DNA of 64,000 nt. Origin: Limnoperna fortunei. Lineage: Eukaryota; Mollusca; Bivalvia; Mytilida; Modiolidae. The stretch is taken from positions 26,478,432-26,542,431 of the forward strand of contig OX104113.1 of assembly GCA_944474755.1 (NCBI GenBank), given 5' to 3'. The notes under the pieces were generated by a model that did no database searches, had not been told where the DNA came from, and saw only the letters and a list, made by a program, of their open reading frames with translations. Made by a program: the position numbers and the translations under genes. How positions within the stretch are numbered: position 1 is the first letter of the stretch; each line of letters opens with the position of its first letter. Below, in pieces: positions 43,037 to 58,603 of the stretch.

Positions 43037-43606
43037 ATGATTGATTGATTGGACGTCTGCTTCACGTCCAGCGAGCAGTATTTCAGCTATATTCAGGACG
43101 GGAACAAGTTAACAAACAATAAATCAACGGAAAATGGGGGTGGGATGGGTCACAGGGAATACAATTTTGACTGCCACTGGAAAAGTATGAAGTTTTTGGT
43201 AGGGGCGCAAAATTCCAATCTAATTAAAATTAAATCTTTCACTTGCTCCCCCTTTTTGATATGGTCGCTGCGTGTAGATCTTACAACGCAGCGACCTATA
43301 ACAAAAAGGTAGGAGCAAGTGAAAGATTTAATTTTAATTAGATTGGGAAAATTCAGCCTGTTGTAGCGGCTACAATGAGCCTACTCTTTTTCGAAATCTA
43401 CAAAAGGGGTCTTTATCGTGCAAGGAGCGTGGCACTCTCCAAACACGTTACCCACTACGGTCCGCGGTTAGGCTTTCCGTATTATGACCTGACAACCCCC
43501 CCCCCCCCCCCAACGAGAGGGTCTCCCCTATCTAACACCCGGGGACGCGCTGGGCTGCTCTGTGGGTCGAGCACTGGGAACCCTCCAGGTATGGTCCCAG
43601 CGTAAC
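43037..43606 (+). repeat. Dispersed repeat R3, copy 3, interrupted by a MITE
   Basis: Begins ttgattgattggacgtctgc with agcagtatttcagctatatt and ends near gcactgggaa...tatggtcccag. The order of motifs matches 17215-17595. A palindromic MITE (43215-43347) splits it. A poly-C run lies at about 43497-43511. Confidence 0.75.
43215..43347. mobile_element. Palindromic MITE nested in repeat R3
   Basis: ccaatctaattaaaattaaa, tctttcacttgctcc and tggtcgctgcgt on the left are mirrored almost perfectly on the right (acgcagcgacc ... ggagcaagtgaaaga ... aattagattgg). Six-base direct repeats aaaatt lie at 43209-43214 and 43348-43353. The left and right halves match almost fully, so the insertion is recent compared with its host repeat. 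Confidence 0.85.
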
Positions 43607-43624
43607 GATTTGGAACCAATAAGC

Positions 43625-44830
43625 ATAGAAGCTATATGGTTCAATTAATCATAAACCGTAAACGGGTACTATACGGCACTTTCTATATACCACCGTATAG
43701 TAACATGGAGACATGGGTGAAAGTAGAAGGTTCGATGTCAGATGTGAATGATTTTAATATAGACTAGATGTGTTGACAACAGGTGATTTTAACGATAATC
43801 AATGAATAGATAATTCAAAAATGAAACAACTTTTTACCAATTATATTCTTGAGCAACTTATCATACTTATTTCACAGAAAATTCCTCATCCTTACTTGAC
43901 CTATTTTGATATCGAATTAGCAGTTTAAACTTTGTGCCATATTCTGGAGTAGGGGCGCCCTTATTGGATCAATAAAGATGTCACTGCCCTGTTGTAGGGC
44001 GACTGAAACACCCCAAAACCTGTTTGTAAATCGTTTAAGCGTAAGGTATGGTTAATTAATAAAGGTAACTTGAATGAGTTTAGACAAAATCTAACAGCGG
44101 AAAATTGAGACAGTATATTTAATAATGATAATATCGAAGAAATCTCAATAGGTATCTCCAGTAACATAATACGTGCTGTTGATATTCCTAATAAAATAGT
44201 TACCATACGTAAATCTGGCTTACTAATGCAATAAGGAGACTTCGTGTTCATTCGAGAGACAAACGTCATAATAATTCTTTAGACTGGAATAAATTTTGAC
44301 ACACAAGAAACAAAGTAACGTCTGTAGTGCGGAAAGCACGCGATACATATCAAACTCAACTCGTCAATCAATTGTCCAATGTAGACTTGTCGTCCACATC
44401 TTGGTGGAAACTGTAATATAGTGCTTTTAAACCCTGTATTTGCTTATGGTTTTGGTACCGTCTACGTGTGCTTACCGATATTTCATGTTCTGCTTAGAGC
44501 TTGGATTTTATGCTCAGTAACAATTTATATATTTGACTTGTGTTTCTATTTATAAGCTGTGCTAAGTTTAGGCTTAATTACTTTGTGCTTGGATTATCTG
44601 ATCATTGAACTTGTTATGCATATTTTCTTGCTTATTAATCTATTGTCTATGTGTATGTACATATGTAATGTATGTACTGTTTGTTATCAGTAATGGGGCT
44701 CTCAGAACTCATGTTGCTTTGTTATTACTTATACATTGTATATTCTTATGTATATATGACATTTTTGTATTGACTCTAAATAAAAATTACTTTACTTCAG
44801 AATGTCGTATATATAAACTTGATACTTTTT
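43625..44830 (+). pseudogene. Internally deleted LINE fragment
   Basis: Frames read as endonuclease C-terminal parts (VLYGTFYIPPYSN near 43665; a LDLF/NFVPYSG-like stretch near 43895) and the linker before RT (KPFKRKVWLINKGNLNEF-like near 44028, VTIRKSGLL near 44203, DWNKF-like near 44283, TSWWK near 44400). The sequence then jumps straight to a T-rich 3' untranslated region ending near aaaaattactttacttcag (44785), so the RT domain is missing. Confidence 0.6.
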
Positions 44831-44837
44831 AATGAAC

Positions 44838-45569
44838 CTCAGTTCAGTTCAGTTCAGTTCAGTTCAGTTCAGTACAGTACAGTACAGTACAGTACAGTAC
44901 AGTACAGTACAGTACAGTACAGTACAGTACAGTACAGTACAGTACAGTACAGTACAGTACAGTACAGTACAGTACAGTACAGTACAGTACAGTACAGTAC
45001 AGTACAGTACAGTACAGTACAGTACAGTACAGTACAGTACAGTACAGTACAGTACAGTACAGTACAGTACAGTACAGTACAGTACAGTACAGTACAGTAC
45101 AGTACAGTACAGTACAGTACAGTACAGTACAGTACAGTACAGTACAGTACAGTACAGTACAGTACAGTACAGTACAGTACAGTACAGTACAGTACAGTAC
45201 AGTACAGTACAGTACAGTACAGTACAGTACAGTACAGTACAGTACAGTACAGTACAGTACAGTACAGTACAGTACAGTACAGTACAGTACAGTACAGTAC
45301 AGTACAGTAAAGTAATTTCTATTTAAGTACAGTACAGTACAGTACAGTACAGTACAGTACAGTACAGTACAGTACAGTACAGTACAGTACAGTACAGTAC
45401 AGTACAGTACAGTACAGTACAGTACAGTACAGTACAGTACAGTACAGTACAGTACAGTACAGTACAGTACAGTACAGTACAGTACAGTACAGTACAGTAC
45501 AGTACAGTACAGTACAGTACAGTACAGTACAGTAAAGTAAAGTAAAGTAAAGTAAAGTAAAGTAAAGTA
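44838..45569. repeat. (CAGTA)n pentanucleotide satellite, about 0.7 kb
   Basis: Seven cagtt units lead into an almost pure (cagta)n array to 45308. A short break (aaagtaatttctatttaa), a second pure block to about 45533 and a final aagta series follow. Because the period is 5, all frames repeat the same pentapeptides, which gives spurious long frames on both strands. The break and the right flank resemble the inverse of the LINE 3' end at 44785. Confidence 0.97.
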
Positions 45570-45835
45570 ATTTCTATTTAAAGTCGGCATATATACATAA
45601 CAACAAAAGAACATGAGCTCTGAAGAGCTCTTTAACCGACTATAGGCAGGTGTACTTGTAAGAGTTCACATTTATACAGTAATGCAATATTTTTACACCT
45701 GTTGAATGTTGCCTAAATAGAGAAGAAATATACAGTCTTTGTCTGCTATCCAATCTATTTCAGATTTATTTCTGAATACTTATGTTTAAGACATATATTT
45801 GAACATTTCTAACATAAAAAAATTGTAAAATAAAT

Positions 45836-46126
45836 CACAGGCACTTGGGGTCAGGATAATTTTTGGTTTTATGGAATAAAAAGCCAATAAATGAGTTTAC
45901 AGTGTGTATTCACTCGTTTGGTAACTAGTCTGACATGTCTCACTGTGAAATATTGACATCAGAAAGATAATAAATTTTTCTTTATTATATAAGAACAAAG
46001 AAAAATTTAATATTTCACAATGAGACATGTCAGACTAGTTACCAAACGAGTGAATACACACTGTAAATTCATTTATTTGCTTTTTATTCCATAAAAAAAA
46101 AAATATCCTGACCCCAAGTGCCTGTG
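45836..46126. mobile_element. hAT-like foldback MITE
   Basis: Termini cacaggcacttggggtcagg and its inverse, arms of about 115 bp (45836-45950 and about 46013-46126) around an AT-rich loop. A perfect 8-bp direct repeat, aaataaat (45828-45835 and 46127-46134), flanks it; 8-bp target duplications are typical of hAT transposons. Confidence 0.87.
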
Positions 46127-46274
46127 AAATAAATAGTCCGAGGCATAATAGTAAAATAAATTTAACAAACCAAAGTACATTGTGAGTCGGTAAAAATGTA
46201 AATGTCAGGATTAAATATAGACGTTTCACAAAATTTTGCCAAGCTGAAAAAAATATTTATCTGTCCCTTCACTA

Positions 46275-47231
46275 TAACCTGGTCCCCTGGTGCAATATTT
46301 TTCATTTACGCAAGCTTCACTTTCAAATATAACCCCAGGTCACCACCAGTTTACTACCCAGTTTGATTGGTTGTTTAAACCGCCATGTTTTACCTTACTT
46401 TTCGCGCGTTGAAAATTCTTTCAGAATACAATTTAAATAAAGTAACTACCTGCTGCTTGTTTTACGGCTTTCAAGTTAAACTGACAAATCTCTGTAGAGT
46501 TATTTCCACATTCGAGACATAAATCTATAAAAGCATTCTTTTTATAAGCTGTTTTTTTATTTGAGTTTGATTACCAGACGCCGGACGTGACGTCATAATG
46601 CTTTGTATCGGAATTACGTCAGTTACAGTTAATACTGACGTAAATTTTGAGGCACTCCGAATGTTGTAAAACCGGTCAAAATTTTGACCGGATTCATTGC
46701 TGGTGACCTGATAACCTGGTATCCTGGCGCAATATTTTTCATTGACGCAAGCTTCACTTCAAATATAACACCAGGTCAGGACCTCCGATATAAGCATTTT
46801 CATTGGTTGATAATATGACGCCATTTAATATCACATGCACATGCCAATCTATTTTAAAATCTGGGAATACATTTTATTTATAAATTTTAAATATAAATCA
46901 TATTTTACCTTTACGTTTAAATTATGAAATCATAATGTAAACTCAGCTGAGAAATGTAAACATTGAACGTCACAAAGAGAATGACGTCATAATACGTTCG
47001 TTCTACTTGAACTTATCTATAATACTAATGGTCAGTCTAGAGAATACTCGAACGTCAAATTTCAACGCTGTCACCGTTGAAATCCAATGCTCCTGACCTG
47101 ACGTTATATCTGAAGGCCGCTTAGGCTCATGAAGATATCATCGTCAGGGTACCAGAATAGTGACCTGACTGTATATTCGAACCGGAAGTCCGCTTACGGT
47201 ATTGAGAATATTTAGTCAGGATCCCAGACTA
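46275..47231. mobile_element. Non-autonomous transposon with an 11-bp target duplication
   Basis: Flanked by perfect direct repeats tcccttcacta (46264-46274 and 47232-47242). The left end taacctggtcccctgg and the inverse right end tagtctgggatcctga are imperfect inverted termini. Inside, a unit with gcaatatttttcatt, acgcaagcttcactt, caaatataac, aggtca occurs twice (about 46290 and 46725), and diverged inverse copies appear at about 47095 and 47160. Target duplications of 9-11 bp suggest a Mutator-like group. No transposase. Confidence 0.7.
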
Positions 47232-47629
47232 TCCCTTCACTAATGAATCAATATTGACAAGAATTACCTCCCATTGAATAACATCCGGAATAATTTGATG
47301 CTTTGTTGCGGAAACTGAAGTAGAAATGAATCAAAGTATTTATTTAAGATATTTATTCTGAATGCATATAACATATGCATATCCTTAAAAGTTAATACAT
47401 CTGCTACAAAATTGTGTTTTAAATGTGTTTCCTACAGTATTCATAAGATTTTTGTATCATAAAATTCGTCTGCGTGGGCGTGGATCTTGCCCGTCGTTTT
47501 CTGACAGTTCTTACTGCGTTTTCGACAACAATGTTTAAATGATAAACTTCGTGGGGTCGTGGATGTACTTTTAAGATATATTATTTATTATATAATTGAT
47601 GTGAATCGTTGATTTCTAAAAGTCACCAA

Positions 47630-48010
47630 GTCTATTTTGAGGTTTTTTGTCTTGACAAATGAAAACTGCTTACTGCATTTGGTCTACATTATGCTCCTTT
47701 TGTAGATCCAAAAATGTGCAAATTGAATTCAACAGTTATTTTCCACATTTAATCAAATGTTTTTTTTCATATTGATATGGCAATTTTCTGTAGTAGATTT
47801 TGACCTAAAATTATAACGGAACTGTAAACTAGGAGTAGGCAACTGTTGTCTGTTTGAAACTTTTTGGACAATATCACTTTCAGTTGAGGTGGGGAAAAGT
47901 CTAGCATTTCGTTTGTATACCATTGAACATCACAAAAGCTGACCATCTTTTGAAAACTACACAAGGTCCCTTTAGAAACAAAAATTGCTGACTTACTATA
48001 TAAAATTCTC
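47630..48010 (+). repeat. Dispersed repeat D2, long copy
   Basis: Matches 14027-14372 throughout in the same order (gtgcaaattgaattcaac, gaaactttttggac, cagttgaggtgggg, aaggtccctttagaaacaaa) and its first 90 bases match 4068-4160. Confidence 0.7.
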
Positions 48011-50578
<2,568 letters not shown>

Positions 50579-53500
50579 GTGGTAAGACGACCATTAGTTA
50601 CAAAACTATAGACTCACATTACGTTGTTTAGTCTTAGACTATAGACCATGTTACTTGTAGAAATATTTATGTTTTGATTTGACCCTTAGCAGTTTTGCAG
50701 TGTTTCATACCTGTCAAGTTGCAACACCACCTTTTTTGCATCATTTATGATAGTTGAATATAAAAATATAAGCTGCATATTCACAGAAAAACGTCCAAAT
50801 TCAATCTTTTGGCCACTTGATTATAGTCTTTTTCCCCTTGTTAAGACCGTTTAAAATATGCTGCCTCAGAATGCAGGAGTTTGCTTCTCTGAAAAAAAAT
50901 TGGTGGGGCCAAGGGCAAACACCCAAAGGCCCCCCCCTCTTCTCACTCTTGGGCAATATATAACCCCTTGACAGGTCTGGTGTTGTATTCAGTTGCAATA
51001 AATATGTAATTAATACTGGGTAAAAGGCCAAAAGTGAAACAATGATAACAACCTGCCAAAATATACTAAGGTTAGGCTTAACACCAGCTAATATGTATTT
51101 TACTTTAACCATGCCCATGGAGCTTTATTTAGTAATATTGAACTTAAAAATGCTTGAAAACTTGTGAAAGCATGGTTTTGACTATCAGTGTTTGGAAGAA
51201 AGATACCGTTGTAAATTAATAAACAACTGGATGTCTAAAAAAAAAACAAGCAGTGAATTGTTTTTTTGTTTTTATATGAGCTTCATATGTTAATTTTTTT
51301 GTTAAAAAATTAATATACATCATCAGTGTTGTGTTTGTAGCTAGGATTTTACATGTTTAGTGATAATTTTTGGGAACTTGAATTCTTCAGTTCTACATTC
51401 CTAATTTCGTTTCTCAAGTCCTTGCTAAACTTTAATCTTGTTTGAATTCAATTTACTGATAAGTAAATTGATAGAAAAATTAGTTTGATAAGTTATTTTC
51501 TTCAATTTCAGATACTCATGCAAGATGCAAAGTTTCATTTTGCCTCCAACCTAAAAGACAAGATACAGATTGTAAATTCTGTTCCATATTTGATGTTGTG
51601 ATAAAAAGGTTACAAAAATCTCAGATATTTAAATTTTTCTGTTTCTTGGTTAAAGTTAATGGCCCAAATTATAACTTTACATGTGTGAATGTGTGATTAC
51701 AATATGTCAGTGACAGCATTATTGTAAGTATGAAAGAATAGTTAAGGGGATAATATGCACCCTTGGCTTGAACCTATGAAATATTGTAAAAACTACTATT
51801 AGGGCTGTTCTAGTGAAACATACATACATGGCACACCTTGGAGGCACTTTCCTGCAAAATTTCTGCTGGGATTGGATACATACACATTTTTTGTCTAAAC
51901 ATTGCAGTATGAAAATCTATAAACTGACTATAAATTTTTGGTCACTTTATATAATGCCTCCTCAGTGTACTATTTGTACTATAAAAAAAAACTCTAAATT
52001 AAAAAAAAAGAGTGGAACTTAAGGAGTAATTTTAGGGAAAATTGTCAAGACTGGAGATTTCTTAACAGAGTTATTGAAATAATGTACATTAAGACAAGGT
52101 TAGACAAATTTAAAATATTATTTGACATTAAACAGCTATTTCCTGAATGGACCAACATGAAAGTATAGAATTGAATGATTATTATAGACCTGATTGTGTA
52201 GACTTGAGACATTTACCTCTTAATCATATTACTGTTTACAGTTATAGTAGTATTTATTCTGAATAAACGAATAATTTTAAGAAAAAAAATTAAAATTAAA
52301 AATGTGAATACAAAATTAAAATATCTCAGTTTATACACATACAAACCTGCCATGGAAGAAAGCTGGGTTTCAGTATGGTTTCCTTACTCTGTTTATTATC
52401 TCAAAGAAACGGTACAATTTTTTGAATTGTTAATCTAGCAAATGTTACTTCTGATAGATGACGTTCCATGTTACAGTTTGATTTTTATCTTATTGATAAG
52501 TTAAACTTGCTTTATTGTTTATCTTTTAAGAATTAATTGAATACTCTTATTCATAATTTGTTCAGAGACTCCGAATTGTTTAAAAATGACATTTTTTTGT
52601 TAAACAGTCTTTTAGTTGTGATTGTCAAGACTAGGAACAAACAGGGTACTTGTAATGTGTGGATTTGATTTAGGGTACTTGTACTTGTAATGTGTGGATT
52701 TGATTTTAAAACTATAGAAGTCTTCGTAATTTTGTAAACACTTATTCAGTGGTATATATTTGTTCATGTCTTTTTGTAAAATGGTACTATAGATGTGGAT
52801 TGTTTAAGATAGAAACTTATTGTTTGCTGGTTCAAGCACAAGATTCTGTTTTGTGTGCAATGATCAAACCAGAACATAACTGTTTTATTGTAATTAGATA
52901 TAAATGTTCATTCTAAAATATGTTGTGGATTTTTTAAATCTTTGCAAATGTTTGACCATACTTATTTCTCCATGAAAAAGTCTTTTTTGTTAGCATTAGA
53001 TTTTGAAAATTTGTCAAGTAAAAATGTATGCAGTTAACAGTCAAATTGTTGTTTTTAAATGAAAATCAAGCAAAAATTAACAGAAAAAAAGTATTGAAGA
53101 TGGTAGATAATTGTGTAATTAAAAGATTATATAGTTAATCATGTATTGTTGGAAGTAGTAATACTTGTTACTATAGTTACCAAGTGTTGAGTTTGGAACT
53201 GTTTCTATGCGTTGTTTTTGTGATTGATGTTTTCATTTGATGTCCTCATTACTGTGAACTTAGAATCGTACTTGTTATGTTGATGTTATTTCTACAGCAT
53301 TATACAATTTTTACTGCCAGGAATTTGATTCTTTTTCACAATAAGGCCAGTATGTTCAACAACTTGAGAACAGCATTTTATAGATGTATTGAATTATTTA
53401 GTAATTTGCTTATTTATTAAGAAACATGAACCACTTTGTATGAAATATTCCTAACAAACAGTTTTTTTAATGTGTTTGTTCAATTCACAATATTTATATG

Positions 53501-55700
53501 ACATTTTAAAAAAATACATTTTCATCGCAAAGTACAGTACCAAGTGCTATTGCATATATATCTTTATATACAAGAAATGACAAATATGTCTTTGTATTAT
53601 AATTATCCATAACATTTTAATTGTGTATCCAAGTCCACTCTGATAGCTAATGCATTTTACATTTTACTTACAGCTACAATTTCATTTAAGTTATAAACTG
53701 CATGGAAAGAATTACTAAATTGAACAGCTGCATGTTTTCTCTTGCCATTATTTTACTTTGTTTGTCTTTCATATAACGTGCAATATTTTTTTGTTTGATG
53801 ATGTTATTTATTACTGATAGATAGATCTGCATGGTTTTTTTTAATCTACTTCCTTTAGTGATTATTATTGTTTTGTTAATTTTATTTACTGATGTCTTTC
53901 ATGACTTTTAACATGTAGCAATTTTCATTTAGTTATGGTTTAGGTTGTATTGAGAGTGAATTCTTTTTGGGGGATTTAAATACAACCTAGATAACATATA
54001 TCACATTTCTGGAACTACCATTTCAAGTTTTTCAACATACTTTTTATCAACTAAGCACACAAATATTTATAGTATTGCTTTGGAAAATCGAAAGTGCAAA
54101 TCAAATTTTACACCAATTTTTAATTGGATGTTTTTTTTCTTAATAGTTCAGTTTGATTTGTAGGCTGAAATCTGATTGGTCAATTCAGACCAACCCATGT
54201 AATACATAATAACTTGCTAGTTAAAATAGTTCCATGACATCATCACTGTTTTTAGCTTTAAATTGTCTTCTTTTATTGTTAGAATTAAATTATTATAAGG
54301 AATATTTGTATTTTCTGAACAAGTTATACTCTATAGCCTGGTGTTGGTCGATTTACACCTTCATAAACATTATTAGGTTCAAAACGAACCAAAGCCATAT
54401 TGTTTAACCTGTTAAGAAATTTGAAATATTCTTTAAATCAATTTTTTCGGTATGTTTACCTGTATTACTTCCCTTTCTGTCCAAGTTTTGGTATTTTTTT
54501 CTTCTGCCCATTAAAGATGCCATTCTTTTAAACACTTATCATTACACACAATACACAACTTTTAAATATGGAAGGATAATAATGGGATATTACCAATAAT
54601 TATTTTGGGGTTATTTTTCATTTTTACATGAAGGTTTTGAAGCATTTATGAAGACATAGACTACTGATTGTGTTCTCAGATTTTTTAAGACAAATTACTA
54701 TTTGTTTTATAGTTTAACCATTTTATGTTAGCTTAGACTTTTTGTCTGTTTTGATTTGTGATTTTTATTTATTTAAAAAAAACTCTACTGTTTTTCTACT
54801 ATTCTAATTTTGTTATTTTTGATATTTTGTGCAATAAAAAATCTCTAAGTTTTGTAAATAAAGTTGTTAATAAATTAATTAGTTATGCAGTTTGTAAACA
54901 ATGTAGAAAGAAATTTTCTATACTGGCAGAGCAAGTTTCCAAAAATAGACTTCTCACATAAGAACAAATTTGAAAGAAGTTTTGGAGTTTTAAAAGATGA
55001 TTCAAACAAGAGTGTTTAAAGAACAAAATTAAAATATAAGAACATAACAGGTTATTCAGATAGTCATTTAAACAGATTTTAATCTTACAAAAAACTGACC
55101 TAATGGGCAATGGTAAACCTGTTGCATAAGGAAATAAGGTAATAAACATGGCAGCCAAAATATGTGTTTTCTGAAGTGCAAAGCTGACGTAAATCTAATG
55201 GAAATTTACTTGTCTATTGCGTTATCAAAGTTCTGCTGCCTGATGTGCTGAAAGCTCTTTCACAGATAAATTCATAGCATGCCATGCATGATTATTTGAT
55301 GGTCATCTAGGCAGGTATGTATTTTTATTGTCTTTTAAAATTCAAGATTGCCCTCACACAAAGATTTCATTTCATGATGGTCTTTTTTTATACTGATATC
55401 AATTATAAATCTAAGATGGCTACCGTCTTGACCCGTAAAATCACACATTGTAGCATGTCGGAAGTTTCAGTTAATGAAGCACTGGCATAATATTTAATAC
55501 TGTGGCCATAAACCTAGATTTGTAATGCAAATATTTAACCAAAGATGACCAGTTTAATATCTAACTATATTAGTTGTTAGCTTGTCCGTTTAAAAAAAAC
55601 TGCCATTTCCTAGTGTCTATTGATTGTCCGTTTACATCTACAGGATACTCCTTGATCATCAATATGGTGATGATTACTAAGAAGGCAAGCCGGAAATTTA
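50579..55700 (+). other. Long AT-rich stretch: likely INAFM 3' UTR, then intergenic DNA
   Basis: No coding frame of note. AATAAA signals occur at about 50995, 51219 and 52264, so the INAFM 3' untranslated region could end at any of them. Nothing else is assignable. Confidence 0.4.
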
Positions 55701-55799
55701 CAATTTTAAAATAATAAAATGAAACAATTTAGAGAGGGAACACTGAACATATGTACAAATAAGTGATACTTTTTTATTTTTGTAACATTAGATAAAAAC

Positions 55800-57511
55800 A
55801 ACTATTTATTTAGAATTTGTATAGGAATGAGGATGCATCAGACTTGAACGAGTCCAAGTCTGGGCTATAAGCAACTGAAGAGGGGAGTTAATTCCATATT
55901 TTTATTGCTCTGGGAAAGAAGGAGTGTGCTAGGTAGTTTGTGGGAGAGAATGGTAGAAGGAATTTATGGTCTCTTGTCGGTATCATAAAGTTCGGTGGAG
56001 AGATAATGTTGACTAGTTGATGTTGTATCTTGTAAAGCATTGTTACTGATGTTAAGTTTCTTCTTTGTTGTAATGTAGGCCATTCAAGTTGCTGGAGCAT
56101 GGCGCTAACGCTACTTTGATAGTGGTATTGGTTGAGTGTATATCTTGCTGCTCTTCTTTGAGTCATTTCAAATTTGTTTATTAGATCTTTTTCCCAGGGA
56201 TACCATATGATGTTGCAGTATTCTAGTTTTGGTCTAACGTAGGTCTTGTATGCTGTTTCTTTTGTTTTGATGTTCCCTTTAATGAATTGTAATGATGCAT
56301 TTGCCTTGTTTGAGATTGTGTTGATGTGATTGTTCCAGCTTAAGTCTTTTGTGATTGTTATTCCCAGATATTGAGCTTTGTCAGTTGTTTTAAGTATTTG
56401 GTTATGCAGTTTGTAGTCATAAATGATGGATTTTCGTTTTCTTGATATTCTTTTTATCTCACACTTATCTGGGTTAAAAGACATTAGCCATTCGTTCTCC
56501 CACTTTTCAAGTTTATGTAGGTCTGACTGTAGTGTATGACAATCGGTTATGGAGGAGATGGTCAGATAAACAATAGTGTCGTCAGCAAACAGGCGAACAT
56601 TACTTTTTAGGTTGTCTGGCATGTAGATTATGTAGATTAGAAACAGACATGGGCCTAAAACAGAGCCTTGTGGCACGCCTGAAAGCACTGGACAACTATT
56701 GGACATGTGGCCATCTTAATTTCTACAACTTTTTGTTTAACCAAGCTTGTACCCAATTAGAAATTTTGTTATCAATGCCCATACGTTTAAGTTTTAGGAT
56801 AAGTCTTTGGTGGTCCACCTTATCAAAAGCCTTGCTAAAATCCATTACTACTACATCAGTTTGTTTGCCGTTTGCCATATCATCAAAAATTTGTTGTGTA
56901 AAAGTTAACAGCTTAATTTGATCTGAAACCATGCTGGAGTGGGTAAAGAAGGTGGTTAGTATCTAGATGTTTCATGATTGATGTTACTAATATGTGTTCT
57001 AGTACTTTACTTAGAATACATGTAAGTGATATGGGCCTGTAGTTTTCTGGTTTTGATTTTGCTCCTTTTTTAAAAACCGGTGTAACTATTGCATTTTTCC
57101 AGTCTTTTGGCGCTGTTCCTGAGTTGATAGACGAGTTGAAAAGGTCAGTTATAATTGGCGATTATTCTGTAGCAACTTCTTTCAGAAAGTGTGGTGAGAT
57201 CATGTCTGGCCCTATGGCTTTTTGGGATTAAGGTTTTGTAATAGTTTACATGTCCCCTCTGGTGTTATTGGTATTGGGTTCATGCTGCGGTGATGTTTGG
57301 TATTATTAAGTTGTTGTAATTCACAAATATATGTTAGGTTTAAGGGCTTGGGAGTTGTGAATGCTGAGTGGAACTGGTTATTTAGTGCTTCTGCTTGTTC
57401 AGATGGTTGTGTCTTAGTGATGCCATTTACTTTGACAGGCGCAACACCGATGTTTTCATTTTTTTTGGGTTCTAATAAATGACCAGAACGTTTTACATGG
57501 TTTACTTTCAC
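55800..57511 (-). pseudogene. LINE reverse transcriptase, several frame breaks
   Basis: The pieces in order are a linker with NQFHSAFTTPK; KPENYRPISLTCILSKVLE; DVVVMDFSKAFDKVDHQRLI; GVPQGSVLGPCLFL; and the active site VRLFADDTIVYL. These are followed by the thumb and C-terminal region (KAQYLGITITKDLSWNNHI, RPKLEYCNIIWYP, RAIKIWN, stop, LPSSVA). Breaks lie near 56710, 56935 and 57210. Confidence 0.88.
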
Positions 57512-57794
57512 CTGATTTGCTATCTTCTAATATGTTCTTTTCTATGTAGCTCCAGTAGGATTGTCTTAGTTTTTGTTGTACAATCTTTTTGGTTTGTTTG
57601 ACATGTTTGAAGGTATTTTTACTTCTACCATTTTTAGCTTTTTTGTAAAGGCGGTCTCTTTTCCTTATGTCTTTTTATCTCTGGTGTTAACCATGGTATG
57701 TCACATTTTGGTTTTATTGTCTTTGTTGGAACATGTCTATTCACTATATCTTCTGTTCTAGTTTTTATATAATCCCATTTTTCTTCTGTGTTTT

Positions 57795-58534
57795 TCAATT
57801 CTGAGATTGGAGAAATAGTCTGCTGATTTGTTTGATCTCGTGTTTGATTTCTTCCCAGTTGGCTTCATTATACTGATTGATTTTTCGTGGAGTTCTATGT
57901 TTTCTCCCAGTTATTATGTTCAATTCGTGGAATACAATGTCATGACCTGATGACCCTAGGCTTGGGAGTGTTTTAGTGTTTTGAATGAGTGATGACTGGT
58001 TTATGAAAAATAAATCTAGAGTGTTTTCATTTCTAGTGGGTAATTTTACTATTTGTTCTAGGTTGTGGTCATTTATTATTTCCAAAAAATTGGTTTGCTT
58101 GTAAATTTGCAGTCTGGTTTGAGTTCTTGATTTGACCAGTCATATTTTGGGAGGTTAAAGTCTCCAAGGAGCCAAATTTGGCTATTTGTTGGTATTCCAT
58201 GTAAAGATTTGTTAAGTTCGTTGATACTTTCAGTGTCATTTTCATGAGGTTTGTAGTATGCTCCAACATTGATGGTTTTGATACCTTTGATATTTATTTT
58301 TGCCCATATTATCTCACAGTCTGTGTTTAATTCAGGTTGTTCTGAAGAGATTAGGTTGTTAGATATTGCTAAGAAAACACCACCACCTTTTCTATTTGTT
58401 CTGTCTTTACGATAAATTGAAAACATGTTATTTGGAAATATTTCAGATTTGTTTATTTCTGGGTTGAGCCAAGATTCTGTGCCAACTATAATATCAGGTT
58501 TAACTTGGTTTATGACTTGATGTAATTTGGGCAC
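57795..58534 (-). pseudogene. LINE AP-like endonuclease, frameshifted
   Basis: VKPDIIVGTESWLNPEI (catalytic Glu), YRKDRTNRKGGGVFLAI, NVGAYYKPHEND and LLGDFNLPKYDW are the usual blocks of LINE endonucleases. A frameshift near 58080 moves the reading into a second frame containing LPSLGSSGHDIVFHEL (the SDH-like end). Confidence 0.85.
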
Positions 58535-58603
58535 CTTTGTCTTGATAGATTTACAATTTATATTAAGAATAACTAGACGCTGGTTTGTCTTTTTTCTTAA
58601 TTG

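Noticed and set aside
44819..45614. Long open frames on both strands (163, 164 and 251 codons)
   Set aside because: They are translations of a 5-bp satellite, which has no stop in most frames by its composition; not genes.
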